Shown: piece after piece, positions 46,346 to 56,227 of the stretch
Layout: every line of letters starts with the position of its first letter
How positions within the stretch are numbered: position 1 is the stretch's first letter
Assembly (NCBI RefSeq): GCF_021532655.1
Contig: NZ_JAKGAS010000003.1
Coordinates: 248,001 to 312,000 of the forward strand
DNA: 64,000 bases
Reading direction: 5' to 3'
From: Paraglaciecola algarum
GTDB taxonomy: Bacteria > Pseudomonadota > Gammaproteobacteria > Enterobacterales > Alteromonadaceae
Notes under the pieces: generated by a model
Database searches by the model: none
Told to the model about the DNA's origin: nothing
The model's input: the letters and a program-made list of their open reading frames with translations, nothing else
Position numbers and translations under genes: made by a program

Positions 46346-46781
46346 GAGAGTGTCCGCCTTTGCCATAAGCCCCATTTTCTGGCTCAAAAATCGCGGGGGC
46401 ATCGTCCACTACCAGACCGTAGTTTTCGGTTAATTCAGCTAATACGTGATCAGGTTTAAAACGCACCCATAATTCACCAACTTGCAACACAGTGTGGCGA
46501 TTACCTAAGTGATAACAGACCTTGCTGAAGGTTAACCAATCAGTGGCAGTAGCTGTATTCACCGGCTCAGCCTGACCTTTCACTTCAATCAGTTTTCCAC
46601 ATTCTGTTTTTAACACTTCCCCCACCAATAAAGGGTGACCACGCTCCATAAAAATACCGATAGCTAAACCTTGATCGGTTTGACCTTTGATACGGGCTTT
46701 TTTGCGAGTGTCGTGATCTAAGGTTATCGATCCATCTATTGGATCATGGGTATGATCTAAACGTACATATGCTTGTAGCAT
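46317..46781 (-). CDS. ureE: Urease accessory nickel chaperone UreE
   Basis: This 154-residue dimeric metallochaperone has the N-terminal peptide-binding domain, the LGNRH nickel-site motif near 92-96 and a C-terminal repeat [13 protein letters not shown] (seven His), a canonical nickel-binding tail. The tail-coding DNA overlaps the ureF start region. It is placed between ureC and ureF, the standard order. Confidence 0.94.
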   Translation of the reverse strand: MLQAYVRLDHTHDPIDGSITLDHDTRKKARIKGQTDQGLAIGIFMERGHPLLVGEVLKTECGKLIEVKGQAEPVNTATATDWLTFSKVCYHLGNRHTVLQVGELWVRFKPDHVLAELTENYGLVVDDAPAIFEPENGAYGKGGHSHGHSHGHSH

Positions 46782-46843
46782 GTTTTATTTAATTCCTAAC
46801 TTACTATTCAATTCTTATAAACCTACCATTGCGCAAAGCACAA

Positions 46844-48547
46844 TTAAAACAAGGTATAAAGTTGTGCTAATGGCAGTGAAGTCGCCGGCTCACAGGTGAG
46901 CAATTCGCCGTCTGCTGTTACTTCATAAGTTTGTGCATCTACTTTGATTTCAGGCTGCCAACTATTGTGGATCATGTCGTCTTTGCCAATATTACGGGTG
47001 TTTTTACAGGCTGCGAATTTACGGGTCATGCCTATTTTTTCAGGCACACCTTTATCAATTGAGGCTTGGGACATAAAGGTATACGACGTTTGCGCAGAAG
47101 CCGTACCGTACGAGCCAAACATTGGGCGATAATACACAGGCTGTGGTGTTGGGATAGACGCATTGGCATCGCCCATAGGGGCTGCAGCAATAAAACCACC
47201 TTTGATGATCATCGAAGGTTTAATGCCAAAAAATGCTGGTTTCCATAAAACCAAATCGGCTAATTTGCCTACTTCAATCGAGCCCACTTCATGGCTAATC
47301 CCATGGCTAATTGCCGGGTTAATGGTGTATTTGGCCACATAACGTTTTAACCTAAAGTTATCGTTACGTTCGGTGTCTGGTGCTAACGGTCCACGTTGTT
47401 GCTTCATTTTATGAGCAGTTTGCCAAGTACGGGTGACCATTTCGCCAACCCTTCCCATGGCTTGTGAGTCAGAGGCAATCATACTGATAGCGCCTAAGTC
47501 ATGCATGATGTCTTCTGCGGCAATACTTTCTTTACGAATACGCGAATCAGCAAAAGCAACGTCTTCAGGAATACTCGGATCGAGGTGATGACACACCATC
47601 AACATATCCAAATGTTCATCAATGGTATTGATGGTATATGGACGTGTTGGGTTAGTTGAAGACGGCAATACGTTATTTTCGCCACAAGCTCGAATAATGT
47701 CTGGCGAATGTCCGCCGCCTGCACCTTCGGTGTGGTAGGTATGAATAGTACGACCTTTAAATGCAGCTAAGGTGTCTTCCATAAAGCCTGATTCATTTAG
47801 GGTATCGGTATGGATGGCCACTTGCACGTCATAACGTTCGGCAACCGATAAACAATTGTCGATAGCCGCTGGTGTTGTGCCCCAGTCTTCATGTAATTTA
47901 AGGCCACATACACCCGCTTCAATTTGTTCTTCGATGGCTAGGGGCAAACTTGCGTTACCTTTGCCTAAAAAACCAAAATTCATGGGGAAGTCGTTAGTGG
48001 CTTGCAACATTTTATGAATGTTCCAAGGCCCAGGTGTACACGTAGTAGCGTTAGTACCCGTTGCTGGACCTGTGCCTCCACCTATCATAGTGGTCACACC
48101 CGACATCAAAGCTTCGTCTATTTGTTGTGGGCAGATAAAATGAATGTGTGCGTCAATGCCACCAGCGGTAAGGATTTGTCCTTCGCCTGCGATGACTTCG
48201 GTACCAGGGCCCACTTCGATGTCTATGTTGTCTTGGATATCTGGGTTACCCGCTTTACCAATAATGGCAATACGCCCGTCTTTTATGCCAACATCAGCTT
48301 TAACAATGCCCCAGTGATCCAAAATGGTGGCATTGGTGATCACCAAATCCACAGTTTCAAAACAGGATGCTTGGCTTTGGCCCATGCCGTCACGAATGAC
48401 TTTTCCGCCACCAAATTTGACCTCTTCGCCATATTCAGTGAAATCTTTTTCTACTTCTAGCCATAAATCAGTATCACCAAGACGTACTCGGTCACCTACT
48501 GTAGGGCCAAACATGTGCGCATAAGCATGTGTATCAATAGTTGCCAT
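46844..48547 (-). CDS. ureC: Urease alpha subunit UreC
   Basis: This 567-residue catalytic subunit keeps the numbering of Klebsiella urease: nickel ligands His 134, His 136, carbamylated Lys 217, His 246, His 272 and Asp 360; substrate His 219; active-site flap Cys 319-His 320. It hydrolyses urea to ammonia and carbamate. It follows ureB after two bases and precedes ureE by 62 bases. All catalytic residues are intact. Confidence 0.97.
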   Translation of the reverse strand: MATIDTHAYAHMFGPTVGDRVRLGDTDLWLEVEKDFTEYGEEVKFGGGKVIRDGMGQSQASCFETVDLVITNATILDHWGIVKADVGIKDGRIAIIGKAGNPDIQDNIDIEVGPGTEVIAGEGQILTAGGIDAHIHFICPQQIDEALMSGVTTMIGGGTGPATGTNATTCTPGPWNIHKMLQATNDFPMNFGFLGKGNASLPLAIEEQIEAGVCGLKLHEDWGTTPAAIDNCLSVAERYDVQVAIHTDTLNESGFMEDTLAAFKGRTIHTYHTEGAGGGHSPDIIRACGENNVLPSSTNPTRPYTINTIDEHLDMLMVCHHLDPSIPEDVAFADSRIRKESIAAEDIMHDLGAISMIASDSQAMGRVGEMVTRTWQTAHKMKQQRGPLAPDTERNDNFRLKRYVAKYTINPAISHGISHEVGSIEVGKLADLVLWKPAFFGIKPSMIIKGGFIAAAPMGDANASIPTPQPVYYRPMFGSYGTASAQTSYTFMSQASIDKGVPEKIGMTRKFAACKNTRNIGKDDMIHNSWQPEIKVDAQTYEVTADGELLTCEPATSLPLAQLYTLF

Positions 48548-48549
48548 TT

Positions 48550-48858
48550 TTATAAATCTCCCTGAACATCACCACGAAAACCAAACACTCTGCGTTTACC
48601 TGCATAAGCCACTAGTGTAACTTCTCTTTCTTGACCAGGCTCAAAACGTACCGCAGTGCCAGAGGTAATATCTAAACGAAAACCTTTACACACTTCGCGA
48701 TCAAAAGTTAACGCACCGTTGACTTCATAAAAATGATAATGAGAGCCAACTTGAATAGGTCTGTCGCCGCTATTGGCTACTGTGACTTTGATGGTTTCGC
48801 GCCCAACATTCATTTGGCGCTGCCCATGTTCTGTTTTAATTTCACCAGGGATCATCAT
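48550..48858 (-). CDS. ureB: Urease beta subunit UreB
   Basis: This 102-residue structural subunit contains the typical MIPGEI start, [21 protein letters not shown] and FGFRG motifs (quoted in part). Two adjacent ATGs (48858 and 48855) exist; AAGGAGA is 5-8 bases upstream, so either can be used. It lies 51 bases after ureA and two before ureC. Confidence 0.95.
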   Translation of the reverse strand: MMIPGEIKTEHGQRQMNVGRETIKVTVANSGDRPIQVGSHYHFYEVNGALTFDREVCKGFRLDITSGTAVRFEPGQEREVTLVAYAGKRRVFGFRGDVQGDL

Positions 48859-48909
48859 GATCTCTCCTTAAACGACTAGCCTTAAAAGCCTTGTTCTAAA
48901 CTATCAAGC

Positions 48910-49212
48910 TTAAACGATTGGGTTATGTACAGTGACGAGTTTAGTGCCATCAGGAAATGTGGCTTCAACTTGTACTTCAGCCACAAGCTCAGGCACACCT
49001 TGCATCACTTGGTCACGGGTAAGCAAAGTTCGTCCGTAGTCCATCATCTCAGCGACTGTTTTTCCGTCTCGAGCCCCTTCCATGATTTCCATAGAAATAT
49101 AAGCCATGGCTTCTGGGTAATTAAGTTTCACCCCGCGCTTTAAACGGCGCTCTGCTAACAATGCAGCTGTAAATAACAGTAATTTGTCTTTTTCTCTTGG
49201 TAATAAATCCAT
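48910..49212 (-). CDS. ureA: Urease gamma subunit UreA
   Basis: This 100-residue structural subunit begins [14 protein letters not shown] and contains the family motifs [10 protein letters not shown] and GKTVAEMM. It has the normal length and ends in VHNPI as in other UreA proteins. It is 36 bases after ureD. Confidence 0.95.
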   Translation of the reverse strand: MDLLPREKDKLLLFTAALLAERRLKRGVKLNYPEAMAYISMEIMEGARDGKTVAEMMDYGRTLLTRDQVMQGVPELVAEVQVEATFPDGTKLVTVHNPIV

Positions 49213-49248
49213 AGTACTAATACTCGGTTGAATATTTAAACAACATAA

Positions 49249-50148
49249 TTAAGTGTGCCATATACGTGGCACAACACCTTGTTTTTCTACGTATAGTGGT
49301 CTTAATTGTTGCCACAATAATATAAATATTTTTTTGCACTGCTCAGCATGTAACCCTAAATAACGAATAATCAATAACTGGTTAATATGAGTAACGCTAA
49401 CTAACTCTTGCATTGAGGCTTTCTCGATTGTTTCTCTAAGCTGCTCGATGACTTCTGTTTGCTGAATTTGACTCACTTGTTCGCTAGGTGCATAAGCCAA
49501 AAAGGTAGCAAACACAGTTTTGTCTGCCAAGCCCGCAATGTGTTGTTGCACTTGATTGTTTGGGTTAGCAATATTGGGTTTAATAACAATTCGATCGTGA
49601 TAAATTAATTTGTCATCACAATACACTTGATTCAGTTGACTAAACTTTCCTTGGCTAAAGGGCTGATTAGAACTAGGCAAACCCAAACAACTAATATCCC
49701 AGCCTAAATACACGCTGTCTGATTTTAGGTTAACCAGTACGTGATTAATGCCATGGGCACCTTGGTACACTATGGTTTCTAATGGGAAGTTTTCACACTT
49801 AGCTTGAGAGGCTAAATCGACTTGGGTTAACTGTTTTTGCTCAGGCAAACCAATTTCGGCATTGTCACGGGCACGATAAAAACGATTAGCACCTGGGGTG
49901 GTGATAAGTGTATGAGCTTTGGGTTCAAGGCTAATATCAACTTGCAAAATATCACCCGACACTATACCCGCAGGCGGGTGCAACAAATAAATATGTGCAC
50001 AGTCTCGACCTTCAGGATAAAACGCTTTTTGAATACTAAGCGGGCCAACACGTTTAGTGCGGGCTAGTTGAGTGCCGTAAGCAGAATGGCTAAAAGTTAG
50101 ACCCAACTGGGCTAACCATTCTCGTTTTTTAGCTTTTGTAATATTCAT
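49249..50148 (-). CDS. ureD: Urease accessory protein UreD
   Basis: This 299-residue scaffold for UreF and UreG carries the KRVGPLSIQKAFYPEG (quoted in part), YLLHPPAGIVSGD and PGANRFYR motifs. Its position as first of the ure genes, 75 bases after urtE, is standard. The C-terminus ends in RIWHT as in relatives. Confidence 0.93.
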   Translation of the reverse strand: MNITKAKKREWLAQLGLTFSHSAYGTQLARTKRVGPLSIQKAFYPEGRDCAHIYLLHPPAGIVSGDILQVDISLEPKAHTLITTPGANRFYRARDNAEIGLPEQKQLTQVDLASQAKCENFPLETIVYQGAHGINHVLVNLKSDSVYLGWDISCLGLPSSNQPFSQGKFSQLNQVYCDDKLIYHDRIVIKPNIANPNNQVQQHIAGLADKTVFATFLAYAPSEQVSQIQQTEVIEQLRETIEKASMQELVSVTHINQLLIIRYLGLHAEQCKKIFILLWQQLRPLYVEKQGVVPRIWHT

Positions 50149-50223
50149 TAAACTAAAAGCTCATCACTAATATTTGTTCCACTGCACACCATTGACAAAG
50201 GTTACTCAATCGCCAAAACCTTT

Positions 50224-50919
50224 TTATACCGCTAAGTATTGGCCAACTAATTCATCGGTTAATTGTGCCATGGGACCCGACGACATAACATGGCCTTTTT
50301 CCATTAATATAAATTCTTCGCCAATAGCACGAGCAAAAGGTAGTTTTTGCTCAACCAAAATAATGGTCATGCCCTGCTCTTTATTCAATTTTAGTAACAC
50401 ATCACGAATTAATTGCACTATGTTCGGCTGAATACCTTCGTTAGGCTCATCCAAAATTAACACTTCAGGATTAAGCACCAAAGCTCGGCCAATGGCCAAT
50501 TGCTGCTGCTGTCCACCAGATAAATCTCCGCCACGCCTATGCAACATTTCTTTAAGAACTGGAAATAGTTCATATACGTGTTCAGGAATGGTTTTACTGG
50601 TTTGACGTTTGCAGTTAAGGCTAACTTTTAAGTTTTCTTCTACGGTAAGCTGAGGGAATATATGTCGTCCCTGTGGTACATAACCTATGCCCATTTCTGG
50701 ACGGGCTTCAACGCTGGCCTTGGCTGCGTCTTTGTTATTAATAGTTAAACTACCGCCACTAATGGGTAACATGCCCATGATGACTTTTAACAAAGTGGTT
50801 TTCCCCACGCCGTTACGGCCCATAATACAAGTACGTGAGCCCTTTTTGATATTCAGATTTAAGTCCCAAAGGATTTGCGTGCCGCCGTATCTTTGGTCAA
50901 CTGATTTAAGTTCGATCAT
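50224..50919 (-). CDS. urtE: Urea ABC transporter ATPase UrtE
   Basis: This 231-residue ATPase of the LivF type has Walker A GRNGVGKTT, signature LSGGQQQQLAIGR, Walker B LILDEPNEGIQP. It works with UrtD. Its start overlaps the urtD stop by one base. It is the last gene of the transporter set, directly before ureD. Confidence 0.93.
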   Translation of the reverse strand: MIELKSVDQRYGGTQILWDLNLNIKKGSRTCIMGRNGVGKTTLLKVIMGMLPISGGSLTINNKDAAKASVEARPEMGIGYVPQGRHIFPQLTVEENLKVSLNCKRQTSKTIPEHVYELFPVLKEMLHRRGGDLSGGQQQQLAIGRALVLNPEVLILDEPNEGIQPNIVQLIRDVLLKLNKEQGMTIILVEQKLPFARAIGEEFILMEKGHVMSSGPMAQLTDELVGQYLAV

Positions 50920-51728
50920 TAACCTTGCTCCTCACCCAAGTACACTTGGATCACTTCTGGATTAGATTGGATTTCTGACATAGTACCTTCTGCTAATACC
51001 GAGCCTTGATGCAATACCGTGACGGTACGCGCTATCGAACGCACAAACGCCATATCGTGTTCAACCACTACCACTGAATGCTCTCCAGCAAGAGAGGTAA
51101 GTAACTCAGCGGTACGCTCAGTTTCTTGACCAGTCATACCTGCTACTGGCTCATCTACTAACAATACTCTAGGTTTAGCAGCTAATAACATACCAATTTC
51201 TAACCATTGCTTTTGACCGTGAGACAAACGCCCTGCTGGGTAGTTACGCTCTTGGATTAAATTAATAGTATGTAAAATTTCAGCAATTCTATCGTTTTGT
51301 TCACCGTTTAATTTGTGGAACAAAGATGCCCAAATGCCTTTATTGCCTTTTAAACTCAACTCTATATTTTCAAATACTGAAAGTTGTTCAAATACAGTTG
51401 GTTTTTGAAATTTACGGCCAATTCCCGCGTTAGCAATTTCAGCTTCGTCTAGTTGTAATAAATCTACTTGTTGACCAAAACTGACTTTACCTGTGTCTGG
51501 CCGAGTTTTACCGGTGATCACATCCATTAAGGTGGTTTTACCTGCGCCATTTGCGCCTATCAAACAACGTAGTTCTCCGTCGTTGATGTATAGGTTCATG
51601 TCGTTTAAAGCTTTGAATCCGTCAAAACTAACGCTTACATCTTCAACATATAAGATCACACCATGGCGCGTATCGGGCTGAATATTTTCGGTTTCGGTAA
51701 TCGGCGTACCTGTTTTATCGACTATCAT
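50919..51728 (-). CDS. urtD: Urea ABC transporter ATPase UrtD
   Basis: This 269-residue LivG-type ATPase has Walker A GANGAGKTT, signature LSHGQKQWLEIG and Walker B VLLVDEPVAGM. The LSHGQ signature in place of LSGGQ is characteristic of UrtD. The first 25 residues are an extra N-terminal segment. It overlaps urtC by four bases. Confidence 0.93.
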   Translation of the reverse strand: MIVDKTGTPITETENIQPDTRHGVILYVEDVSVSFDGFKALNDMNLYINDGELRCLIGANGAGKTTLMDVITGKTRPDTGKVSFGQQVDLLQLDEAEIANAGIGRKFQKPTVFEQLSVFENIELSLKGNKGIWASLFHKLNGEQNDRIAEILHTINLIQERNYPAGRLSHGQKQWLEIGMLLAAKPRVLLVDEPVAGMTGQETERTAELLTSLAGEHSVVVVEHDMAFVRSIARTVTVLHQGSVLAEGTMSEIQSNPEVIQVYLGEEQG

Positions 51729-52954
51729 GATTTCACCTCCGACCCTTTATTCTCTGTAGCTGAGTTATCTGTTGCTGAAGGCTCTGAGGCAGTAGCCTCC
51801 TCTTCGGGCGCGTTTTTACCTTTAAGTTTATCCATTATACCCGGCAACATACCTGCGATGCCTTTTGGCAATAACAAAGTCACTAATACAAATAAACCGC
51901 CTAAAGCGAATAACCATGCTTCTGGCATGATTGCGGTAAAACGGGTTTTGGCATAACTCACCACTATCGCGCCAATTAAAGCACCGTATAAAGAATTACG
52001 TCCGCCTACTGCTACCCAAATAACCATTTCAATTGAGTTAAGGGGTGAGAACTCACCTGGGTTAATAATACCCACTTGTGGCACATATAAAGCCCCAGCT
52101 AAACCAGCTATCATGGCCGATACTACATAAATCCATACTTTGTAGTCTTCTGGTTTGTAACCGACAAAACGTACGCGGTTTTCAGCGTCACGAATAGCGG
52201 TGACTACCCTACCCATTTTAGAATTTACTATGTAATGGCACACCACATATGCCACTGCTAAAACCAGTGCAGTAATAATAAACAAACCTAATTTAGTGCT
52301 AGGTGATTGTAATGAGAAACCCATTATTTCTTTAAAATCGGTTAAGCCATTGTTGCCGCCAAAGCCCATTTCGTTGCGGAAGAAGGCCAGCATTAATGCA
52401 TAGGTCACAGCTTGCGTCATGATAGACAAATACACCCCACTTACACGAGAGCGAAACGCCAACATGCCAAATACATAAGCTAGTATTCCTGGGCCAATAA
52501 ACACCATGGCTACCATCCACAACACGCTGTCAGAGCCCGCCCAATACCAAGGCATTTCGGTCCAGTTTAAGAACACCATAAAATCGGGTAAGTCAGGGTT
52601 ACCGTATACACCACGGTCACCAATTTGACGCATTAAGTACATACCCATAGCGTATCCACCTAAGGTGAAAAACGCACCATGGCCTAAACTTAATATGCCG
52701 CAATATCCCCACACCAAATCAACCGCTAAGGCTAATAAGGCGTAACACAAATATTTACCAAACAAACTCACTGTGTAGTCACTTACATGTAGCGCAGAAC
52801 CTTCTGCAAACGCTAGGTTACATACGCTCACATAAAAGGTGGCTAACAACAAAATGCCTATCACAACATGTAAATTTCTCAGACCAGATAATTTTGCCAT
52901 CAAGCCAGTAGACGTCTCTTTCGTAGAAGAGTTAGTAGATATAGATGAAGTCAT
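51725..52954 (-). CDS. urtC: Urea ABC transporter permease UrtC
   Basis: This 409-residue LivM-like permease has about ten membrane segments. The ALAVDLVWGYCGILSLGHGAFF motif (quoted as YCGILSLGHGAFF) and AVGGRNSLYGA are typical. A 40-residue acidic C-terminal tail (APEEEATASEPSATDN) is unusual. It overlaps urtB by one base and urtD by four. Confidence 0.93.
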   Translation of the reverse strand: MTSSISTNSSTKETSTGLMAKLSGLRNLHVVIGILLLATFYVSVCNLAFAEGSALHVSDYTVSLFGKYLCYALLALAVDLVWGYCGILSLGHGAFFTLGGYAMGMYLMRQIGDRGVYGNPDLPDFMVFLNWTEMPWYWAGSDSVLWMVAMVFIGPGILAYVFGMLAFRSRVSGVYLSIMTQAVTYALMLAFFRNEMGFGGNNGLTDFKEIMGFSLQSPSTKLGLFIITALVLAVAYVVCHYIVNSKMGRVVTAIRDAENRVRFVGYKPEDYKVWIYVVSAMIAGLAGALYVPQVGIINPGEFSPLNSIEMVIWVAVGGRNSLYGALIGAIVVSYAKTRFTAIMPEAWLFALGGLFVLVTLLLPKGIAGMLPGIMDKLKGKNAPEEEATASEPSATDNSATENKGSEVKS

Positions 52955-54669
52955 TAGTCTGCAGACCTCCCTTTTTGAGGAAACAGTCCTTTAGGACGTT
53001 TTTGAATAAATAACACTAAGCCGACTAACACAATAATGTTGGCTAATACTGACCCAGTAATAGGCTCTAAGAACTTGTTGATTGAACCCAGAGACATAGC
53101 CGCTACTAAGGTGCCCCATAAGTTACCTACTCCACCAAATACCACTACTAAGAATGAATCGATAATGTAAGCCTGACCTAAGTTAGGACCAACGTTAGTT
53201 AACTGGCTTAATACCACACCAGCTACCCCAGCAATACCTGAGCCTAAACCAAAGGTAATGGCGTCTACCCAATCACTTTTAATACTCAAAGCACGAGCCA
53301 TTTCGCGATTTTGCGATACTGCGCGAACATGTAAACCTAAAGATGATTTTTTGAAGAAAGTTAATAGTGCAAAGAACACCATTAACGAAAATATGATGAT
53401 ATATAAACGGTTATAGGTAAGCGAAAACACAGGGTTAATTTGTAACGACCCACTCATCCACTCTGGTGCTGCTACTTGGCGGTTTAATGGTGAAAACACA
53501 GTTCTCACTAGCTGTTGCAAAATCAAACTTATACCAAAGGTAGCTAACAAAGTTTCTAAAGGGCGACCTTTCAAGAATCGAATGACACAACGTTCAATAA
53601 TAATCCCTACTGAACCAGAGACCAAAAACGCTAACGGAATAGCGATAAACAGAGAGTATTCAATTAAGTGAGGCCAAATCAGCTGCACTACGTAAGTGGT
53701 GTAGGCACCCAACATGATCATCTCACCGTGAGCCATGTTAATCACGCCCATTACACCAAAGGTAATGGCTAAGCCAATTGCAGCTAACAACAACACAGAG
53801 CCTAAACTTAACCCAAAGAAAATGTTTTCAACCACGCCATAAAACTGGCGCTTACTTTCGATGGTATCTAGGGCATCTGTAATTGCTTTTTTCAACACAA
53901 TTTGCTGCTGGTCGGTTGGCTTTTTAGGTAATACTGCCAATTGCTGGGTAAGCATGTTTTTGACTGCAGGCTCTAAACTGGTTTTTAATATTTCGACTGC
54001 TGCCAATTTCTGTTGATCATCACCTGTTTTTAATAATTGAACTTGTAAAATCACCTGCATAAGATGATTTACATCTTCATCTTTTTCTTCAGCAAGCAGT
54101 TCTTTAATGGTTTGAATAGCACTGTCGTTAGGTTTATCGATTAACTGTTTTAGAGCTTCGATACGCACACTTGAGTCTGGATCGGTTAGATCTAACTTGG
54201 CCAACACATCACGAATTTGGCCACGCAAACGGTTATTGGTTCTAATTTTTTTAATTTTACTTTTTGAAACAGTTTGCTGCTGCGCATCAGTTAATAAATA
54301 ACTTAATACATATTTTTTATCGTCGTTCATTTGGGCACGCACAATCGCGAAACCAGAACGTTCATAATACAACTCACCTTCAAGTAAAGACTCTAATATC
54401 AAACGACTTTTAGGATCTTTAATCGCTCCTAGTTGTTTCACCAAAGGAGGCATTTTAGATAACTTAGCTTTGGGTAATTGTTTAGCTATATTGGATAATG
54501 CCAAGCTTGAGTCAGTTTGATTTGTATTGTCTTGGGCATAAGTGTGAGTGCACACAAATACACTTAATAACACTATGGCTAGTCTCAATACGATCAGCCT
54601 CATTGTAATCATTCTCAACGCGTTTATTCTCAACATAAGGTTTTCCTTTTTCCGTACTGCATCATTCAT
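52954..54669 (-). CDS. urtB: Urea ABC transporter permease UrtB with long N-terminal domain
   Basis: This 571-residue protein has a signal-like helix at about 25-45 (RLAIVLLSVFVCTHTYA), a Lys/Asp-rich periplasmic helical domain at about 50-275 with repeated LXXLL-type helices, then a LivH-like permease (FGVMGVINMAHGEMIMLGAY, quoted in part as GVINMAHGEMIM). Long N-terminal extensions are common in UrtB proteins of proteobacteria. AAAGGT is five bases before ATG 54669. A terminator-like hairpin separates it from urtA. Confidence 0.9.
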   Translation of the reverse strand: MNDAVRKKENLMLRINALRMITMRLIVLRLAIVLLSVFVCTHTYAQDNTNQTDSSLALSNIAKQLPKAKLSKMPPLVKQLGAIKDPKSRLILESLLEGELYYERSGFAIVRAQMNDDKKYVLSYLLTDAQQQTVSKSKIKKIRTNNRLRGQIRDVLAKLDLTDPDSSVRIEALKQLIDKPNDSAIQTIKELLAEEKDEDVNHLMQVILQVQLLKTGDDQQKLAAVEILKTSLEPAVKNMLTQQLAVLPKKPTDQQQIVLKKAITDALDTIESKRQFYGVVENIFFGLSLGSVLLLAAIGLAITFGVMGVINMAHGEMIMLGAYTTYVVQLIWPHLIEYSLFIAIPLAFLVSGSVGIIIERCVIRFLKGRPLETLLATFGISLILQQLVRTVFSPLNRQVAAPEWMSGSLQINPVFSLTYNRLYIIIFSLMVFFALLTFFKKSSLGLHVRAVSQNREMARALSIKSDWVDAITFGLGSGIAGVAGVVLSQLTNVGPNLGQAYIIDSFLVVVFGGVGNLWGTLVAAMSLGSINKFLEPITGSVLANIIVLVGLVLFIQKRPKGLFPQKGRSAD

Positions 54670-54784
54670 TTTTACCTTTGTTTTAAAGTTGAACAGGCAA
54701 ATAAACTGCGTTTATTTAAAGTGTTACTTGCCTGTGGAACTTAAGTTTTTAACTTACTGGAGCTCTTGAACCAACTGGTTCAAT

Positions 54785-54815
54785 TTAAAAACAACACCCC
54801 GCATTAAGCGGGGTG
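54785..54815 (-). terminator. Hairpin with T tract between urtA and urtB
   Basis: An 8-bp stem (CACCCCGC/GCGGGGTG) with a 5-base loop, followed in the minus direction by TTGTTTTTA. It lies 35 bases after the urtA stop codon and likely ends most urtA transcripts, giving binding protein in excess over the membrane components. Confidence 0.85.
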
Positions 54816-54849
54816 AAATGGTATAATTTTTTATACTAAGAATTGGTTT

Positions 54850-56133
54850 TTAGAAGTTTTGACCAGAACACTTAGCCGTTTTCACGTCAAAGTTTCCGCA
54901 ACTTACTGGAGCAGTCCAATCAGAGATTAGGTTTTTAGAGCTAGGTAAAAAGTTGGACCAAGCATCACCAATTACTGTATCAGACGTTTCCCATACCACT
55001 TCAAATTGACCGTCTTCTTGGATTTCACCAATTAGTACAGGCTTAGATAAATGGTGGTTAGCGTTCATCACTGCAGTACCACCAGTTAGGTTAGGTACAG
55101 CTACACCAATAAGTGCTTGCTCAACAGCGTCAACATCTGTTGTGCCCACTTTCTCAACTGCTTTAGCCCACATTTTAAAACCAATATAGGTTGCTTCCAT
55201 AGGGTCGTTCGTTACACGTTTGTCATCGCCAATGTATTTTTTCCAAGCAGCGATGAATTCTTCGTTTTCGTCAGATTCAACACTTTGGAAGTAGTTCCAA
55301 GCAGCTAAATGACCAACAAGAGGTTTAGTATCAAAACCAGATAATTCTTCTTCACCTACAGAGAAAGCAACAACAGGGATATCTTCAGCAGAAATACCTT
55401 GGTTACCTAATTCTTTATAGAAAGGAATGTTTGCATCACCGTTAACAGTTGAAACAACAGCTGTTTTCTTACCAGCAGAACCAAACTTTTTGATGTCAGA
55501 CACAATACCCTGCCAGTCAGAGTGACCGAAAGGTGTGTAGTTGATCATGATGTCTTCGTCTTTAACACCTTTAGCTTTTAAATAAGCTTCTAAGATTTTA
55601 TTAGTTGTACGAGGATAAACATAATCAGTCCCCGCTAGAACCCAACGAGTGGCACCGATATCATTCATTAAATAGTCAACAGCAGGAATAGCTTGTTGGT
55701 TAGGCGCAGCGCCTGTGTAGAAAACATTTTTAGATGATTCTTCACCTTCATACTGTACTGGGTAAAACAATAAACCGTTTAATTCTTCAAGTACCGGTAA
55801 AGCAGATTTACGAGATACTGAAGTCCAGCAACCAAAAATAACGTCTACTTTTTCTTTAGCTAATAATTCACGTGTTTTTTCAGCAAATAAAGGCCAGTTA
55901 GACGCAGGGTCAACTACTACAGGCTCTAGTTTTTTGCCTAGTAGTCCACCTTTAGCATTTTGTTCTTCGATCATCATTAGAACAGTGTCTTTCAGTGTCG
56001 TTTCACTGATAGCCATAGTGCCTGATAAAGAATGTAAAACACCTACTTTGATGGTGTCAGCGGCGATAGCCATTTGCGCTACCATGCTGCTAGCAATAAT
56101 TGAGCTAGCAACAATCAGTTTTTTAAATTTCAT
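54850..56133 (-). CDS. urtA: Urea ABC transporter substrate-binding protein UrtA
   Basis: This 427-residue periplasmic binding protein has a signal peptide to about residue 24 (AIAADT). The mature part has the VGVLHSLSGTMAISE opening and FYTGAAPNQQ, GCWTSVSRKSALPVLE segments typical of UrtA/FmdD. It captures urea for UrtBCDE. Its start is 94 bases after the porin stop, with a hairpin between. Confidence 0.93.
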   Translation of the reverse strand: MKFKKLIVASSIIASSMVAQMAIAADTIKVGVLHSLSGTMAISETTLKDTVLMMIEEQNAKGGLLGKKLEPVVVDPASNWPLFAEKTRELLAKEKVDVIFGCWTSVSRKSALPVLEELNGLLFYPVQYEGEESSKNVFYTGAAPNQQAIPAVDYLMNDIGATRWVLAGTDYVYPRTTNKILEAYLKAKGVKDEDIMINYTPFGHSDWQGIVSDIKKFGSAGKKTAVVSTVNGDANIPFYKELGNQGISAEDIPVVAFSVGEEELSGFDTKPLVGHLAAWNYFQSVESDENEEFIAAWKKYIGDDKRVTNDPMEATYIGFKMWAKAVEKVGTTDVDAVEQALIGVAVPNLTGGTAVMNANHHLSKPVLIGEIQEDGQFEVVWETSDTVIGDAWSNFLPSSKNLISDWTAPVSCGNFDVKTAKCSGQNF

Positions 56134-56163
56134 GATTAAATCCTATTTATTTTGATTTAAAGA

Positions 56164-56178
56164 AGGGGAAATTCCCCT
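56164..56178 (-). terminator. Short palindromic hairpin between the porin gene and urtA
   Basis: AGGGGAA-a-TTCCCCT is a perfect 7-bp palindrome with a minimal loop, followed on the minus strand by TCTTTAAAT. As an RNA hairpin the 1-base loop would open to a larger loop, so termination is probably partial. Confidence 0.6.
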
Positions 56179-56227
56179 CCAAATTTTGAAAGCGTTATTT
56201 AGAAATGTCGTATTAGAAAGTCCAGCT